A stretch of DNA of 64,000 nt. Origin: Bacteroidota bacterium. Its GTDB lineage: Bacteria > Bacteroidota > Bacteroidia > Chitinophagales > Chitinophagaceae. The notes beneath the pieces were generated by a model that made no database searches, was not told the DNA's origin, and saw nothing but the letters and a program-made list of their open reading frames with translations. The position numbers were made by a program, and so were the translations under genes. Location of the stretch: positions 32,606-96,605 of the forward strand of contig JAFDYJ010000053.1 of NCBI GenBank assembly GCA_018267515.1. The letters run 5' to 3'. Numbering within the stretch: the stretch's first letter is position 1; each line of letters starts with the position of its first letter. Shown here in pieces: positions 36,692 through 46,174 of the stretch.

Positions 36692-38311
36692 ATGAATTAT
36701 ATGAAACAAAATATTCAATTCGTCTCATTAATTTCAATGTTCACATTGTTTTGTTTTACGTCCTGTAAGAAAGTACTGGATTTAAAACCAACGAATGGGG
36801 TAACAGTTGATGTAGCCTATAGCACTCCCCAGGGATACAAAGAAGGATTTGCCAAAATATATGGTGCATTTGCTTTGACCGGCAACGCCGGTGGTGCCGG
36901 AAACCCGGACATCAGTCCCACTGTTATTGATGAAGGAAACTCCGATTTCATACGGATGTTCTGGAATGTGCAGGAGCTCAGTACAGACGAAGCTATAGAT
37001 AATGCATCCTGGAATGGTAATACTGACGCAGGCCTTCATGATTTTCACAATCTGAACTGGTCATCAGGTAACCCGATGTTAGAAGGATTATATATCCGCT
37101 CGGCCTATCAAATATTATTGTGCAATGAATTTATCAGGCAATGTTCTGATGAAAATTTATCAAAGAGAGGAATTTCAGGGAGCAGTGCAGATACCATCAG
37201 AGCTTATATTCCTGAAGCCCGCTTTTTAAGAGCTTTCCAGTATTGGGTTCTTATGGATTGTTTTGGCAACCCATCTTTTGCTACGGAAAAAGATGCAGTT
37301 GGCGCTTCTATGCCAGCCCAAATAACAAGAGCTGACTTGTTTAATTATATAGAATCTGAATTAAAAGATTTGGAAACAAAACTTCCCGATCCAAGAACCA
37401 ATCAATATGGCAGAGCGGACAAAGGTGCCGCATGGGCTTTATTAGCCCGTATGTATCTCAATGCACAAGTGTACACCGGCACTGCAAGATTCAATGATGC
37501 TGTAACCTATGCAAAAAAGGTCATAGATGCAGGATACAGCCTGGAATCAAATTATAATTGGTTGTTTTTAAACGACAATTATAAATGTACAAATGAGTTG
37601 ATTTTCACTATTAACTATGATGGCCAAAAATCGCAGAATTATGGAGGTACCAATTATATTGTTTATGCAGGTGCCAGCGGAGATATACCTCCTTCTATAG
37701 TTGGCGTTTCCGGCTGGGGTGGCAACCGGGTTACTAAGAATCTACCGAATCTATTTCCGGATTATACAGGCACTTTAGATAAAAGATCACAGTTTTTTAC
37801 AACCGGTAGATCCATAGATATTGCAAACCGTTCTTCAGATGGTTTTGCAGCTATTAAATTTAAAAACCTGAACCGGGACGGCAGCCAGGGCTATACACAA
37901 GGCGGCAATTTAGGTGTAGGAATTGATATGCCGCTTTTCAGATTAGGAGAACAATACTTAATATATGCTGAAGCAGTATTAAGAGGCGCAACCAATGGTG
38001 ATGCTGCGACTGCTCTCGGTTACATCAATGCACTTAGAACAAGGGCTTATGGAAATTCTTCCGGCAACATTACACAGCCCCAGTTAACTTTAGATTTTAT
38101 TCTCGATGAAAGAGGCCGGGAATTATATTGGGAATGTCATCGTCGTACAGACCTGATACGATTTAATAAATTCACTACATCCGCTTATTTATGGCCCTGG
38201 AAGGGTAACATTGCCAACGGTACCGGCGTTGAATCTTTTCGCAATCTTTATCCCATACCGGCACCGGAAGTCGGCGCTAATTCAAACCTGATTCAAAACC
38301 AAGGCTACTAA
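36692..38311 (+). CDS. susD: SusD/RagB glycan-binding lipoprotein
   Basis: A 539-residue surface lipoprotein. Signal peptide with lipobox FTSC (Cys25) is followed by KKVLDLKPTNG, the usual SusD N-terminus. The helical repeats (ARFLRAFQYWVLMDCFGNPSFA, then ALLARMYLNA) and the C-terminal RGRELYWECHRRTDLIRF, then YPIPAPEV, are family hallmarks. It binds the oligosaccharide and closes over SusC. It follows susC by 18 bases. Confidence 0.95.
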   Translation: MNYMKQNIQFVSLISMFTLFCFTSCKKVLDLKPTNGVTVDVAYSTPQGYKEGFAKIYGAFALTGNAGGAGNPDISPTVIDEGNSDFIRMFWNVQELSTDEAIDNASWNGNTDAGLHDFHNLNWSSGNPMLEGLYIRSAYQILLCNEFIRQCSDENLSKRGISGSSADTIRAYIPEARFLRAFQYWVLMDCFGNPSFATEKDAVGASMPAQITRADLFNYIESELKDLETKLPDPRTNQYGRADKGAAWALLARMYLNAQVYTGTARFNDAVTYAKKVIDAGYSLESNYNWLFLNDNYKCTNELIFTINYDGQKSQNYGGTNYIVYAGASGDIPPSIVGVSGWGGNRVTKNLPNLFPDYTGTLDKRSQFFTTGRSIDIANRSSDGFAAIKFKNLNRDGSQGYTQGGNLGVGIDMPLFRLGEQYLIYAEAVLRGATNGDAATALGYINALRTRAYGNSSGNITQPQLTLDFILDERGRELYWECHRRTDLIRFNKFTTSAYLWPWKGNIANGTGVESFRNLYPIPAPEVGANSNLIQNQGY

Positions 38312-38329
38312 ACTTCAAAAAAACTCATT

Positions 38330-39172
38330 ATGAAAAAAATATTTCATCCGCTGTTTTTTTTAGTGCTTTTGTCCGGCATTCTCTCCTGCAATAAAGCAGA
38401 AGACATTGACTATTACTTAGGCGGCGCTGCTCCTGTATTAAATAGCTCAGTAAATGGCACCATACCCTTGTCGTATGTTACGGCCAGCCAGGAAGCTATT
38501 AACCTAACCTGGACGAACCCGGATTACAGGTTTACCACCGGTGTTAGTTCGCATGATGTGAATTACCTTATTGAAATTGATACCACCAATTCTAAATTCA
38601 CTAATCCGAAGAGAATTTCCATTTCAGTAACTAAGGACATGAGCCTTTCTCTAACACAGGATAAGCTAAATAGTTATTTGGCAAACGATATGTTACTTGC
38701 TGTTGGGAAACCTCATAATGTTGAAATTAGAATAACGTCCAGTATTGACGGTGCAGTACCGCTATATTCCAATGTTCTCAAATTTACCGGTGTTGTTCCC
38801 TTTGCTCCTCCTCCAAAAATCACTCCACCGGCAAGTGGTAATTTATTTATCGTAGGCGACGCCCAGGCCGGCGGCTGGAGCAATCCTCTAACAGATCCGG
38901 TAACTCAAAAATTTACTCAGCTTAGCCCAACACATTATCAATTGAAAATAGCATTAATCGGAGATAAAGAATACAAGTTTATATCTGTTGATGGTTCATG
39001 GGATTCCGATAAGCAATGGAGCATAGCAACTGAACAGCCCTCAGGAGATCCTTCAACATTATACTTTGATCTTTCACCCAATGGCGAGAACGTAAGAGCT
39101 CCATTGATCAGTGGAACTTATATTATAGATGTAGATTTCCAATTAGGCAAAGTGACCTTAACCAAACAATAA
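38330..39172 (+). CDS. SusE-like outer-membrane lipoprotein
   Basis: A 280-residue lipoprotein with lipobox LSC at residues 19-20 (SGILSCNKAEDI). It has an N-terminal SusE-like Ig domain (residues about 35-160; INLTWTNPDYRF, DVNYLIEIDTT) and one C-terminal SusE/F-type starch-or-glycan-binding unit (NLFIVGDAQAGGWSNPL onwards). The C-terminal unit is homologous to the four units of the following gene. It should bind glycan at the surface. It lies 18 bases after susD. Confidence 0.85.
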   Translation: MKKIFHPLFFLVLLSGILSCNKAEDIDYYLGGAAPVLNSSVNGTIPLSYVTASQEAINLTWTNPDYRFTTGVSSHDVNYLIEIDTTNSKFTNPKRISISVTKDMSLSLTQDKLNSYLANDMLLAVGKPHNVEIRITSSIDGAVPLYSNVLKFTGVVPFAPPPKITPPASGNLFIVGDAQAGGWSNPLTDPVTQKFTQLSPTHYQLKIALIGDKEYKFISVDGSWDSDKQWSIATEQPSGDPSTLYFDLSPNGENVRAPLISGTYIIDVDFQLGKVTLTKQ

Positions 39173-39192
39173 TTCACCCCTAATATTATTTT

Positions 39193-41316
39193 ATGAGAAA
39201 AATATTTAACTACTTCCTGTTTGTAACGAGTGTTGTTTATATAGTAGCTGCATGCGATAAAATTGAGGATCTCTCCTATTACAAAAAGGGATATGCTGTT
39301 ACGCTGACACCTTCTAAGACAGCACTCACTCCGCAATTGTCCGATTCCAACAAAACAGTACTGACATTAAGCTGGACATTTCCGGATTATGCTACCGACT
39401 CAGCTAATATGAAATATATCGTTGAAATAGACTCTACCGGAAAAAACTTCGCAAATGGAGTATCAAAAACAATAACCAAAAATTTAAGTACCACATTTAC
39501 CGGGAGAGATCTGAATACTATATTATTAAATTACGGGTATTCAATTGGAGTGCCGGTAAAACTGGATATGAGAGTCACCTCATCCTATGCCAATAACAAT
39601 GACAGGTATCTGTCAAATATTGTTCAGGTTTCAATTACTCCCTTCAATGATCCTGCAAAACTTACAACAGAGAAAACCAGTGTGACCGGTTCTGCTTCAA
39701 CTTCCGCTAATCATTCAAACACATTTTCCTGGTCAGCAGCATTTCCCGGCTATTCCGGAAATATAACTTACAGCATACAGTACGATTCTGCAAGCAAAAA
39801 TTTCGTGTCACCCATGGAGCTTGCTGCAGGAGTTTCAGTATATAACCTGTCGCTGACAGAAGATGACATGAATACTACTGCTTTAACTTCAGGAATACCT
39901 ATCGGAAGCTCCGGCACTGTTGAATACAGGGTAAAAGCAACTACTGCCGGCGGAGCAATCTCATATTCTAATGTTGTTAAAGTGTCTGTCACAACTTTCT
40001 CCCCGGTACCACCCAATCTTTATATAGTGGGTGATGCTACACCGGGAGGATGGGCTAATCCCGTTCCGACTCCATCACAGCAATTCAAGAAAGTGGATGC
40101 GTATTCATATAGTATTACCATCGGGCTTACTGCAGGAAAAAGTTATGTATTCCTGCCTGTCAACGGCGATTGGACACATAAATATGGTGGCAGTACAGAT
40201 GGAACACAACCCGGAGGAGGAACCTTATTGAAAGATGGAGCTGTGCCGGGATCAAACACACCGGCTCCGGCAGTAACAGGAGTTTATAAAATCGTTGTTA
40301 ATTTCCAGACCAATACCTATACAGTCACCCAACAAACTCTTCCTGCAAATCTTTATATCGTAGGAGATGCAACTCCTGGAGGTTGGTCTAATCCTGTTCC
40401 CACCCCTTCTCAACAATTCAAAAAGATTGACAATTTCACTTTTGCAATTTCAGTCAATCTTACCGGTGGTAAACAATATTTATTCCTTCCTTTAAACGGT
40501 GACTGGGGTCACAAATATGGTGGAGCTACTGACGGTACATCCGGTGCAGGTGTTTTACTTGCAGACGGGGACGTTCCCGGATCTAATACTCCTGCTCCTG
40601 CAACATCAGGAATGTATATTATAGTTGTAAATTTTGCTACTAACTCTTATACGGTGAGTCCTATGCCAACCAATTTATATATTGTTGGTGATGCAACACC
40701 GGGAGGTTGGGCCAATCCTGTCCCAACTCCATCACAGCAATTTACTCAGATTGATAATTTCTCTTTTGGTATAGTAGTCAATCTAACTGCCGGCGGTTCT
40801 TATTTACTCTTGCCCGTAAATGGCGACTGGAGTCATAAGTTTGGTGGCGCCACTGATGGAACAGCATCAGGTGGTGGGAAACTTCTTGCAGATGGTGCAG
40901 TACCCGGTTCCAATACCCCTGCCCCAGGCACATCAGGTTTATATAGTATAGTTGTAAATTTTGTAACCAACACTTATACTGTTACACCTGTGCCATCAAA
41001 TCTATTTATTGTAGGAGATGCCACACCGGGTGGATGGGCAAATCCTGTTCCTCTGCCGTCGCAACAATTTACTCAATTGACGCCGGGAGTATTTCAACTC
41101 AGCTTGCCATTAACAAGTGGAGGAAGTTATTTGTTCTTACCGGTAAATGGTGATTGGAGTCATAAGTATGGTGGCGCAACAAATGGAATGGCTGCCGATG
41201 GAGGTGCCTTGCTTATTGATGGCGCTGTACCCGGATCCAATACACCTGCCCCTTCAACAAGCGGAACTTATACTATTACCGTAAGTTTTGTGAGCATGAC
41301 ATATAAAGTCCAGTAA
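39193..41316 (+). CDS. SusE/F-like lipoprotein with four glycan-binding units
   Basis: A 707-residue lipoprotein (lipobox AAC, in YIVAACDKIED). Two SusE-like Ig domains (about 25-150 and 155-270) are followed by four tandem units of about 105-111 residues, each opening with NLYIVGDATPGGW and carrying PTPSQQF, NGDW-HKYGG and DGAVPGSNTPAP. The units begin at residues 275, 386, 494 and 603. DNA periods are 333, 324 and 327 bases. It should hold several glycan chains at once. It follows the SusE gene by 20 bases and is the last gene before a terminator. Confidence 0.88.
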   Translation: MRKIFNYFLFVTSVVYIVAACDKIEDLSYYKKGYAVTLTPSKTALTPQLSDSNKTVLTLSWTFPDYATDSANMKYIVEIDSTGKNFANGVSKTITKNLSTTFTGRDLNTILLNYGYSIGVPVKLDMRVTSSYANNNDRYLSNIVQVSITPFNDPAKLTTEKTSVTGSASTSANHSNTFSWSAAFPGYSGNITYSIQYDSASKNFVSPMELAAGVSVYNLSLTEDDMNTTALTSGIPIGSSGTVEYRVKATTAGGAISYSNVVKVSVTTFSPVPPNLYIVGDATPGGWANPVPTPSQQFKKVDAYSYSITIGLTAGKSYVFLPVNGDWTHKYGGSTDGTQPGGGTLLKDGAVPGSNTPAPAVTGVYKIVVNFQTNTYTVTQQTLPANLYIVGDATPGGWSNPVPTPSQQFKKIDNFTFAISVNLTGGKQYLFLPLNGDWGHKYGGATDGTSGAGVLLADGDVPGSNTPAPATSGMYIIVVNFATNSYTVSPMPTNLYIVGDATPGGWANPVPTPSQQFTQIDNFSFGIVVNLTAGGSYLLLPVNGDWSHKFGGATDGTASGGGKLLADGAVPGSNTPAPGTSGLYSIVVNFVTNTYTVTPVPSNLFIVGDATPGGWANPVPLPSQQFTQLTPGVFQLSLPLTSGGSYLFLPVNGDWSHKYGGATNGMAADGGALLIDGAVPGSNTPAPSTSGTYTITVSFVSMTYKVQ
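40015..41316 (+). repeat. Four tandem units of about 330 bp within the SusE/F-like gene
   Basis: Units start at 40015, 40348, 40672 and 40999. They are alike at the protein level and clearly diverged at the DNA level, so the array is old and can still recombine only weakly. Confidence 0.85.
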
Positions 41317-41334
41317 TATCAAACGATTGTTTTA

Positions 41335-41374
41335 AAAAAGAGGTCGTACTAAATTTTTATACGGCCTCTTTTTA
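41335..41374 (+). terminator. Intrinsic terminator after the sus operon
   Basis: AAAGAGGTCGTA and TACGGCCTCTTT form a 12-bp stem with one mismatch around a short AT loop, followed by TTTTT. It lies about 20 bases after the SusE/F stop and separates the sus genes from the GH53 gene. Confidence 0.85.
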
Positions 41375-41485
41375 TTTGCACTCTTCACAACAAAGTTGCT
41401 TATTAAAGAAATTCTATTGGGGAAATTTTTTACATTTGAAGCGCTAGCCTTTCTACAACTAATCTTATCCATTTAAAAAAAAAAT

Positions 41486-42529
41486 GTGATTTTCTTGAAG
41501 CGGGTAAGATCTATATTATTTTTCACTTTCAGTGTATTTGTTTTTGCAACATGCAAAAAAACAAACTCTGTCCCAAAGGAGCAATTACCTCCTCCATCAA
41601 CTCCGTTTTTTGCGAAAGGCGCTGATGTAAGCTGGCTCACACAAATGGAATCTAACGGAATTAAATTTTACAACAGCTCCGGAACTGAACAGGATTGCAT
41701 GTTGATTTTGAAAAACATGGGCATGAACTCTATTCGCCTGAGAGTTTGGGTGAATCCAGCCAATGGTTGGTGTAACCAGGCTGATGTTATAGCCAAAGCA
41801 ATTCGTGCAAAAAATCTCGGACTAAAAATCCTGATTGATTTTCATTACAGCGATACATGGGCGGATCCCGGTCATCAGAATAAGCCTGCTGCATGGGCCG
41901 GAGAAGATTTTTCCGCATTACTAACTTCCGTTTATAATCATACAGCTGATGTATTGAAAGCTTTAAAAACAAATGGTGTTACTCCTACATGGGTGCAGGT
42001 TGGAAATGAAACCAATGATGGTATGCTTTGGCCGGATGGAAAAGCATCTGTGAATATGAGCAATTTTGCAGCCCTGGTAAAGTCAGGATATAATGCAGTA
42101 AAATCAGTTGATACTTCCATAAAAGTGATTATTCATATTTCCAACGGCTATGACAACAGTTTATTCAGATGGATATTTGATGGCCTTAAAAATAATGGCA
42201 CCAACTGGGATATCATCGGGATGTCGCTTTATCCAACAGCATCAAACTGGTCAACATTAAATTCACAGTATCTTACTAATATGAATGACATGGTAAGCCG
42301 CTATAATAAGGATGTGATGATATGTGAGGTAGGCATGAGTTGGGATCAGTCCTCTGACTGTAAATCATTTTTAACAGACCTGATCTCAAAAACAAAATCT
42401 GTTGCTAATAACAGGGGGCTTGGAGTATTTTATTGGGAGCCGGAAAGCTATAACAACTGGCAGGGATATACACTAGGTGCCTTTGATAATTCAGGAAAGC
42501 CGACTGAAGCATTAAATGCATTTCATTAA
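41486..42529 (+). CDS. GH53 endo-beta-1,4-galactanase lipoprotein
   Basis: A 347-residue lipoprotein galactanase. It starts at GTG 41486; the ATG two bases earlier runs straight into TGA. The lipobox is near FATCKK (Cys23). The GH53 barrel begins KGADVSWLTQME and has IRLRVWVNPA, DFHYSDTWADPG, the acid/base Glu175 (in VQVGNETNDG) and the nucleophile Glu281 (in VMICEVGMSW). It should cut the beta-1,4-galactan backbone of type I arabinogalactan or rhamnogalacturonan side chains. Preceded by its own short leader after the terminator. Confidence 0.92.
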   Translation: MIFLKRVRSILFFTFSVFVFATCKKTNSVPKEQLPPPSTPFFAKGADVSWLTQMESNGIKFYNSSGTEQDCMLILKNMGMNSIRLRVWVNPANGWCNQADVIAKAIRAKNLGLKILIDFHYSDTWADPGHQNKPAAWAGEDFSALLTSVYNHTADVLKALKTNGVTPTWVQVGNETNDGMLWPDGKASVNMSNFAALVKSGYNAVKSVDTSIKVIIHISNGYDNSLFRWIFDGLKNNGTNWDIIGMSLYPTASNWSTLNSQYLTNMNDMVSRYNKDVMICEVGMSWDQSSDCKSFLTDLISKTKSVANNRGLGVFYWEPESYNNWQGYTLGAFDNSGKPTEALNAFH

Positions 42530-42714
42530 ACCTGAACACAGTGTTAATGGTTCAACAGGGCTTTTATCTTTTTGAAAAATAGAAACAATTGCCTGGAAAA
42601 ACATAGCCACAAATAAGCACTGAATGCGCTGATTGTTTTTTATAGCATGCGGAAATAACCCCATCTTTTGAAATGGGAAAAGGAGATATAGAATATCCTT
42701 TAAAAATTGTATTT

Positions 42715-45700
42715 ATGAAAAATAAATTACTAATCTCATTTCTTCTTATAGCTTGTGTTACTGATGGGCTAAAAATAAAGGCTCAGCCACTGTCCCCAAG
42801 AAAAAAAATTAATTTCGACGAAGGTTGGAGATTTCATTTTGGAAACGTTGCTGATCCCGCAAGAGATTTTAATTACAGTTTTGCTACCATTTTTTCAAAA
42901 TCGGGAGCTGCCCCCGGAACAGCCATAGATCCCGGGTTTAATGACAGCACCTGGAGACTATTGAATGTACCCCACGATTGGGCCGTTGAATTGCCGTTTG
43001 TAAATGTTCAGAATGATGATGTGAAATCTCATGGATATAAACCGGTGGGTGGCCTGTTTCCTGAAACCAGTATAGGGTGGTATCGAAAACATTTCACTGT
43101 ATCACGGGAGGATTCCGGATCCCGTTTCCAGTTTCAGTTCGATGGAATATTCCGGAATGCCAATATCTGGCTGAATGGTTTTTTTGTTGGTAACAATATG
43201 AGTGGATACATAGGCGCCGCCTATGATGTAACCGATTTTATAAAATTCAACCGGGATAATGTCTTAGTGATACGGGTAGATGCTACACAATATGAAGGCT
43301 GGTTTTATGAGGGAGCAGGAATTTATCGCCATGTATGGCTGAACGAATTTAACAACATTCATGTTCCTGATGGAGGGCTATATGTTCATTCTGAACTTTC
43401 AGATAAAAATGCAATTATAAATATAGAAACCAGTGTAGAAAATAATAATCTCACCGCTTCTGACTGTACGGTCTATTCATATGTCACTGATCGTGAAGGA
43501 AAACAAATTGGTCAAAGTAAAGAGCTGCCTCTTTCATTAAATGTAAACGCAAAAGCAACCGTCAAACAAAAAATCAGGATCAACAATCCAAGGCTATGGA
43601 CGTTGGAAGATCCGTACCTGTATCGTGTAGTGTCTGTTATAAAATCCGGAAATAAAATAGTGGACATGGTAAAAGATCGTTTCGGCATCAAAACAGTCCG
43701 GTTTGACAGCAAAGAAGGTTTTTTCCTAAATGAAAAATTTTTAAAAATCCAGGGAGTTTGTAATCATCAGGACTTTGCCGGTGTGGGGACCGCTTTACCC
43801 GACTACCTTCATTATTATCGTGTTCAGCTTTTAAAAAATATGGGAGTAAATGCATGCAGAACAAGTCATAACCCTCCCACTCCGGAATTCCTGGATGCCT
43901 GCGATAGTTTAGGAATGTTAGTAATGGATGAAACCCGCTTGCTGAACAGCAGCCCGGAATATATAAATCAATTTGAGAGAATGATTGTAAGAGATCGGAA
44001 TCATGCTTCTGTTTTTCTATGGTCAATAGGAAACGAAGAAGGATGGATACAAGTGAATGATTTTGGTAAAAGAATAGCTCAAACATTTATCACAAGGCAA
44101 AAAGAACTGGATCCCGGCCGCACCTCTACTTATGGAGCTGATGTAGGAAATATATTTCAGGGTATCAACGAGGTAATTCCGATCCGTGGTTTCAACTATC
44201 GCATAACAAGTGTGGCAGATTATCATCGTGATCATCCCGGTCAACCGATAATCGGAACAGAAGTCGGAAGTACCGTGACTACAAGAGGCGAATATGAAAG
44301 AAACAATATAAGAGCTTACTTACCGGATCAGGACATCACGTATCCCTCCTGGGCCAGCACTGCTGAAGCGTGGTGGAAGCTGGCTGCTGAAAACAAATAC
44401 TGGATGGGTGGATTTGTATGGACCGGCTTCGATTACCGTGGTGAACCTACACCTTTCAGTTGGCCAAATATAAATTCACATTTTGGAATCATGGATATGT
44501 GCGGCTTTCCAAAAAATATCTATTATTACTATCAATCCTGGTGGACGGATAAAGATGTGCTGCACATTTCCCCACACTGGAATCCACCTGAAGGCTGGCA
44601 AGCCTGGAACAATAAAAAATTTCCTCCGGTTGATGTATGGGTAAACAGCAATGCAGACAATATTGAACTGTTTTTAAATGGAAAAAGCCTTGGCAAAAAA
44701 GATATGCCCCGAAATGGTCATTTAAACTGGCAAGTGAACTATGAACCGGGAACATTAAAAGCCATTGCACATAAAAAAGGCAGAATACTCACGACAAAAG
44801 TGGAAACCACAGGAGTTCCAACGCAGGTAATAATAACTCCTTACAAAACCACAATGCTCGCAGACGGATCGGATGTAAGTGTAATCAATATCAGTGTGGC
44901 AGATCAGCAGATACGTGAAGTTCCTGATGCAGACAACATGATCCGTTTTACAATTAAAGGCCCGGGGAAAATAATTGGTGTGGGAAATGGAGATCCCAGC
45001 AGTCATGAACCTGATCAATGTGCAGAAGGCGCATGGCAAAGAAGTTTATTCAATGGTAAATGCCAGGTGCTGATTCAATCTACAAAGGAACCGGGAACTA
45101 TATTCTTCGAAGCTCAGGCAGCCGGCTTGAATACCGGTTCAACAGATATAGTTACTGTTTCGCCGGGAAGTATTTCATCAATCAACGTTGATAAAAATTA
45201 TCAACTGTCAGGCACAGCAGCACAGCCGAGGGAAGCTACCAAAATGCTTGGAGCTGACATTTCCTTCCTGCCACAATTAGAAGATGAAGGAAAAAAGTTT
45301 TACGACAACGGTGTTCAAAAAGATGTAATTGAAATTCTGAAAGATCATGGCTTTAATTACATTCGTCTGAGAATATTCAATAACCCTGCCCGTGACAGTG
45401 GATATTCCCCGGTGAAAGGATTCTGCGATTTGAATCATACCCAAGAAATGGCAAAAAGAATAAAAGCAGCAGGCATGAAATTTCTCCTAGACTTTCATTA
45501 CAGTGATTACTGGGCTGATCCGGGCAAACAATATAAGCCGGCTGCGTGGCGCAATTTGTCCTTCGAAGATTTGAAAAAAGCAATATACGACTACAGTAAA
45601 AATGTAATACAGGCTTTAAAAGAACAGGGAACATCTCCCGACATGGTACAGATTGGAAATGAAATCAATCATGGTTTAGTATGGCCGGAAGGAAACGTAA

Positions 45701-46152
45701 TGCATGTAGATAGTTTGGCACAACTGGTTTCTGCAGGAATAGCGGGAGTAAAATCGGCTGATCCTTCAGTTATCATTATGATTCACATTGCACTGGGAGG
45801 ACAAAATGATGAATCTGTATTCTTTTTTAACCAGATGATTCAGCGAAAAGTTCACTTCGATGTGATTGGATTATCCTATTACCCGCAATGGCATGGAACC
45901 CTGGATGATTTAAGAGACAATCTTAATGACCTGATAAGGAGATATAATAAAGATGTAATTGTTGTAGAATATTCTGCAAAAAAAGAAGAAGTCAATAAAA
46001 TCGTTTTTGAATTACCCGGAGGAAAAGGAAAAGGTACCTGCATCTGGGAGCCCATCAATACCTGGGAATCAATTTTTGATAATAATGGAAAAACCAACGA
46101 TTACATAAAAATTTATGACGATCTTCAAAAAAATTATCTGTTAAAAAAATAA
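42715..46152 (+). CDS. GH2 beta-galactosidase fused to a GH53 galactanase
   Basis: A 1145-residue bifunctional hydrolase from the ATG at 42715, which gives a signal peptide (cleavage near KIKAQ). GH2 part (about 25-840): sugar-binding domain (GWYRKHFT, FRNANIWLNG), the catalytic barrel with Glu441 in SIGNEEG (acid/base) and Glu516 in IIGTEVGS (nucleophile), and DUF4982/BIG-like domains. GH53 part (from about residue 844, MLGADISFLPQLE): FNYIRLRIFNNP, DFHYSDYWADPG, Glu983 in IGNEINHG and Glu1085 in VIVVEYSAKK. The GH53 can expose galacto-oligosaccharides to the GH2 exo-galactosidase. A close second GH53 gene lies just upstream. Confidence 0.9.
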   Translation: MKNKLLISFLLIACVTDGLKIKAQPLSPRKKINFDEGWRFHFGNVADPARDFNYSFATIFSKSGAAPGTAIDPGFNDSTWRLLNVPHDWAVELPFVNVQNDDVKSHGYKPVGGLFPETSIGWYRKHFTVSREDSGSRFQFQFDGIFRNANIWLNGFFVGNNMSGYIGAAYDVTDFIKFNRDNVLVIRVDATQYEGWFYEGAGIYRHVWLNEFNNIHVPDGGLYVHSELSDKNAIINIETSVENNNLTASDCTVYSYVTDREGKQIGQSKELPLSLNVNAKATVKQKIRINNPRLWTLEDPYLYRVVSVIKSGNKIVDMVKDRFGIKTVRFDSKEGFFLNEKFLKIQGVCNHQDFAGVGTALPDYLHYYRVQLLKNMGVNACRTSHNPPTPEFLDACDSLGMLVMDETRLLNSSPEYINQFERMIVRDRNHASVFLWSIGNEEGWIQVNDFGKRIAQTFITRQKELDPGRTSTYGADVGNIFQGINEVIPIRGFNYRITSVADYHRDHPGQPIIGTEVGSTVTTRGEYERNNIRAYLPDQDITYPSWASTAEAWWKLAAENKYWMGGFVWTGFDYRGEPTPFSWPNINSHFGIMDMCGFPKNIYYYYQSWWTDKDVLHISPHWNPPEGWQAWNNKKFPPVDVWVNSNADNIELFLNGKSLGKKDMPRNGHLNWQVNYEPGTLKAIAHKKGRILTTKVETTGVPTQVIITPYKTTMLADGSDVSVINISVADQQIREVPDADNMIRFTIKGPGKIIGVGNGDPSSHEPDQCAEGAWQRSLFNGKCQVLIQSTKEPGTIFFEAQAAGLNTGSTDIVTVSPGSISSINVDKNYQLSGTAAQPREATKMLGADISFLPQLEDEGKKFYDNGVQKDVIEILKDHGFNYIRLRIFNNPARDSGYSPVKGFCDLNHTQEMAKRIKAAGMKFLLDFHYSDYWADPGKQYKPAAWRNLSFEDLKKAIYDYSKNVIQALKEQGTSPDMVQIGNEINHGLVWPEGNVMHVDSLAQLVSAGIAGVKSADPSVIIMIHIALGGQNDESVFFFNQMIQRKVHFDVIGLSYYPQWHGTLDDLRDNLNDLIRRYNKDVIVVEYSAKKEEVNKIVFELPGGKGKGTCIWEPINTWESIFDNNGKTNDYIKIYDDLQKNYLLKK

Positions 46153-46174
46153 ACGCTTCACTAAAAACAAAAGC

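Noticed and set aside
40015..41316. The regular 330-bp repeats as a CRISPR-like or mobile array
   Set aside because: They are in frame, code for a glycan-binding domain and have no short repeat-spacer structure.
43688..44086. Minus-strand open frame of about 130 codons inside the GH2-GH53 gene
   Set aside because: It lies wholly within a strongly supported coding region and its composition has no signal peptide, domain or family pattern.
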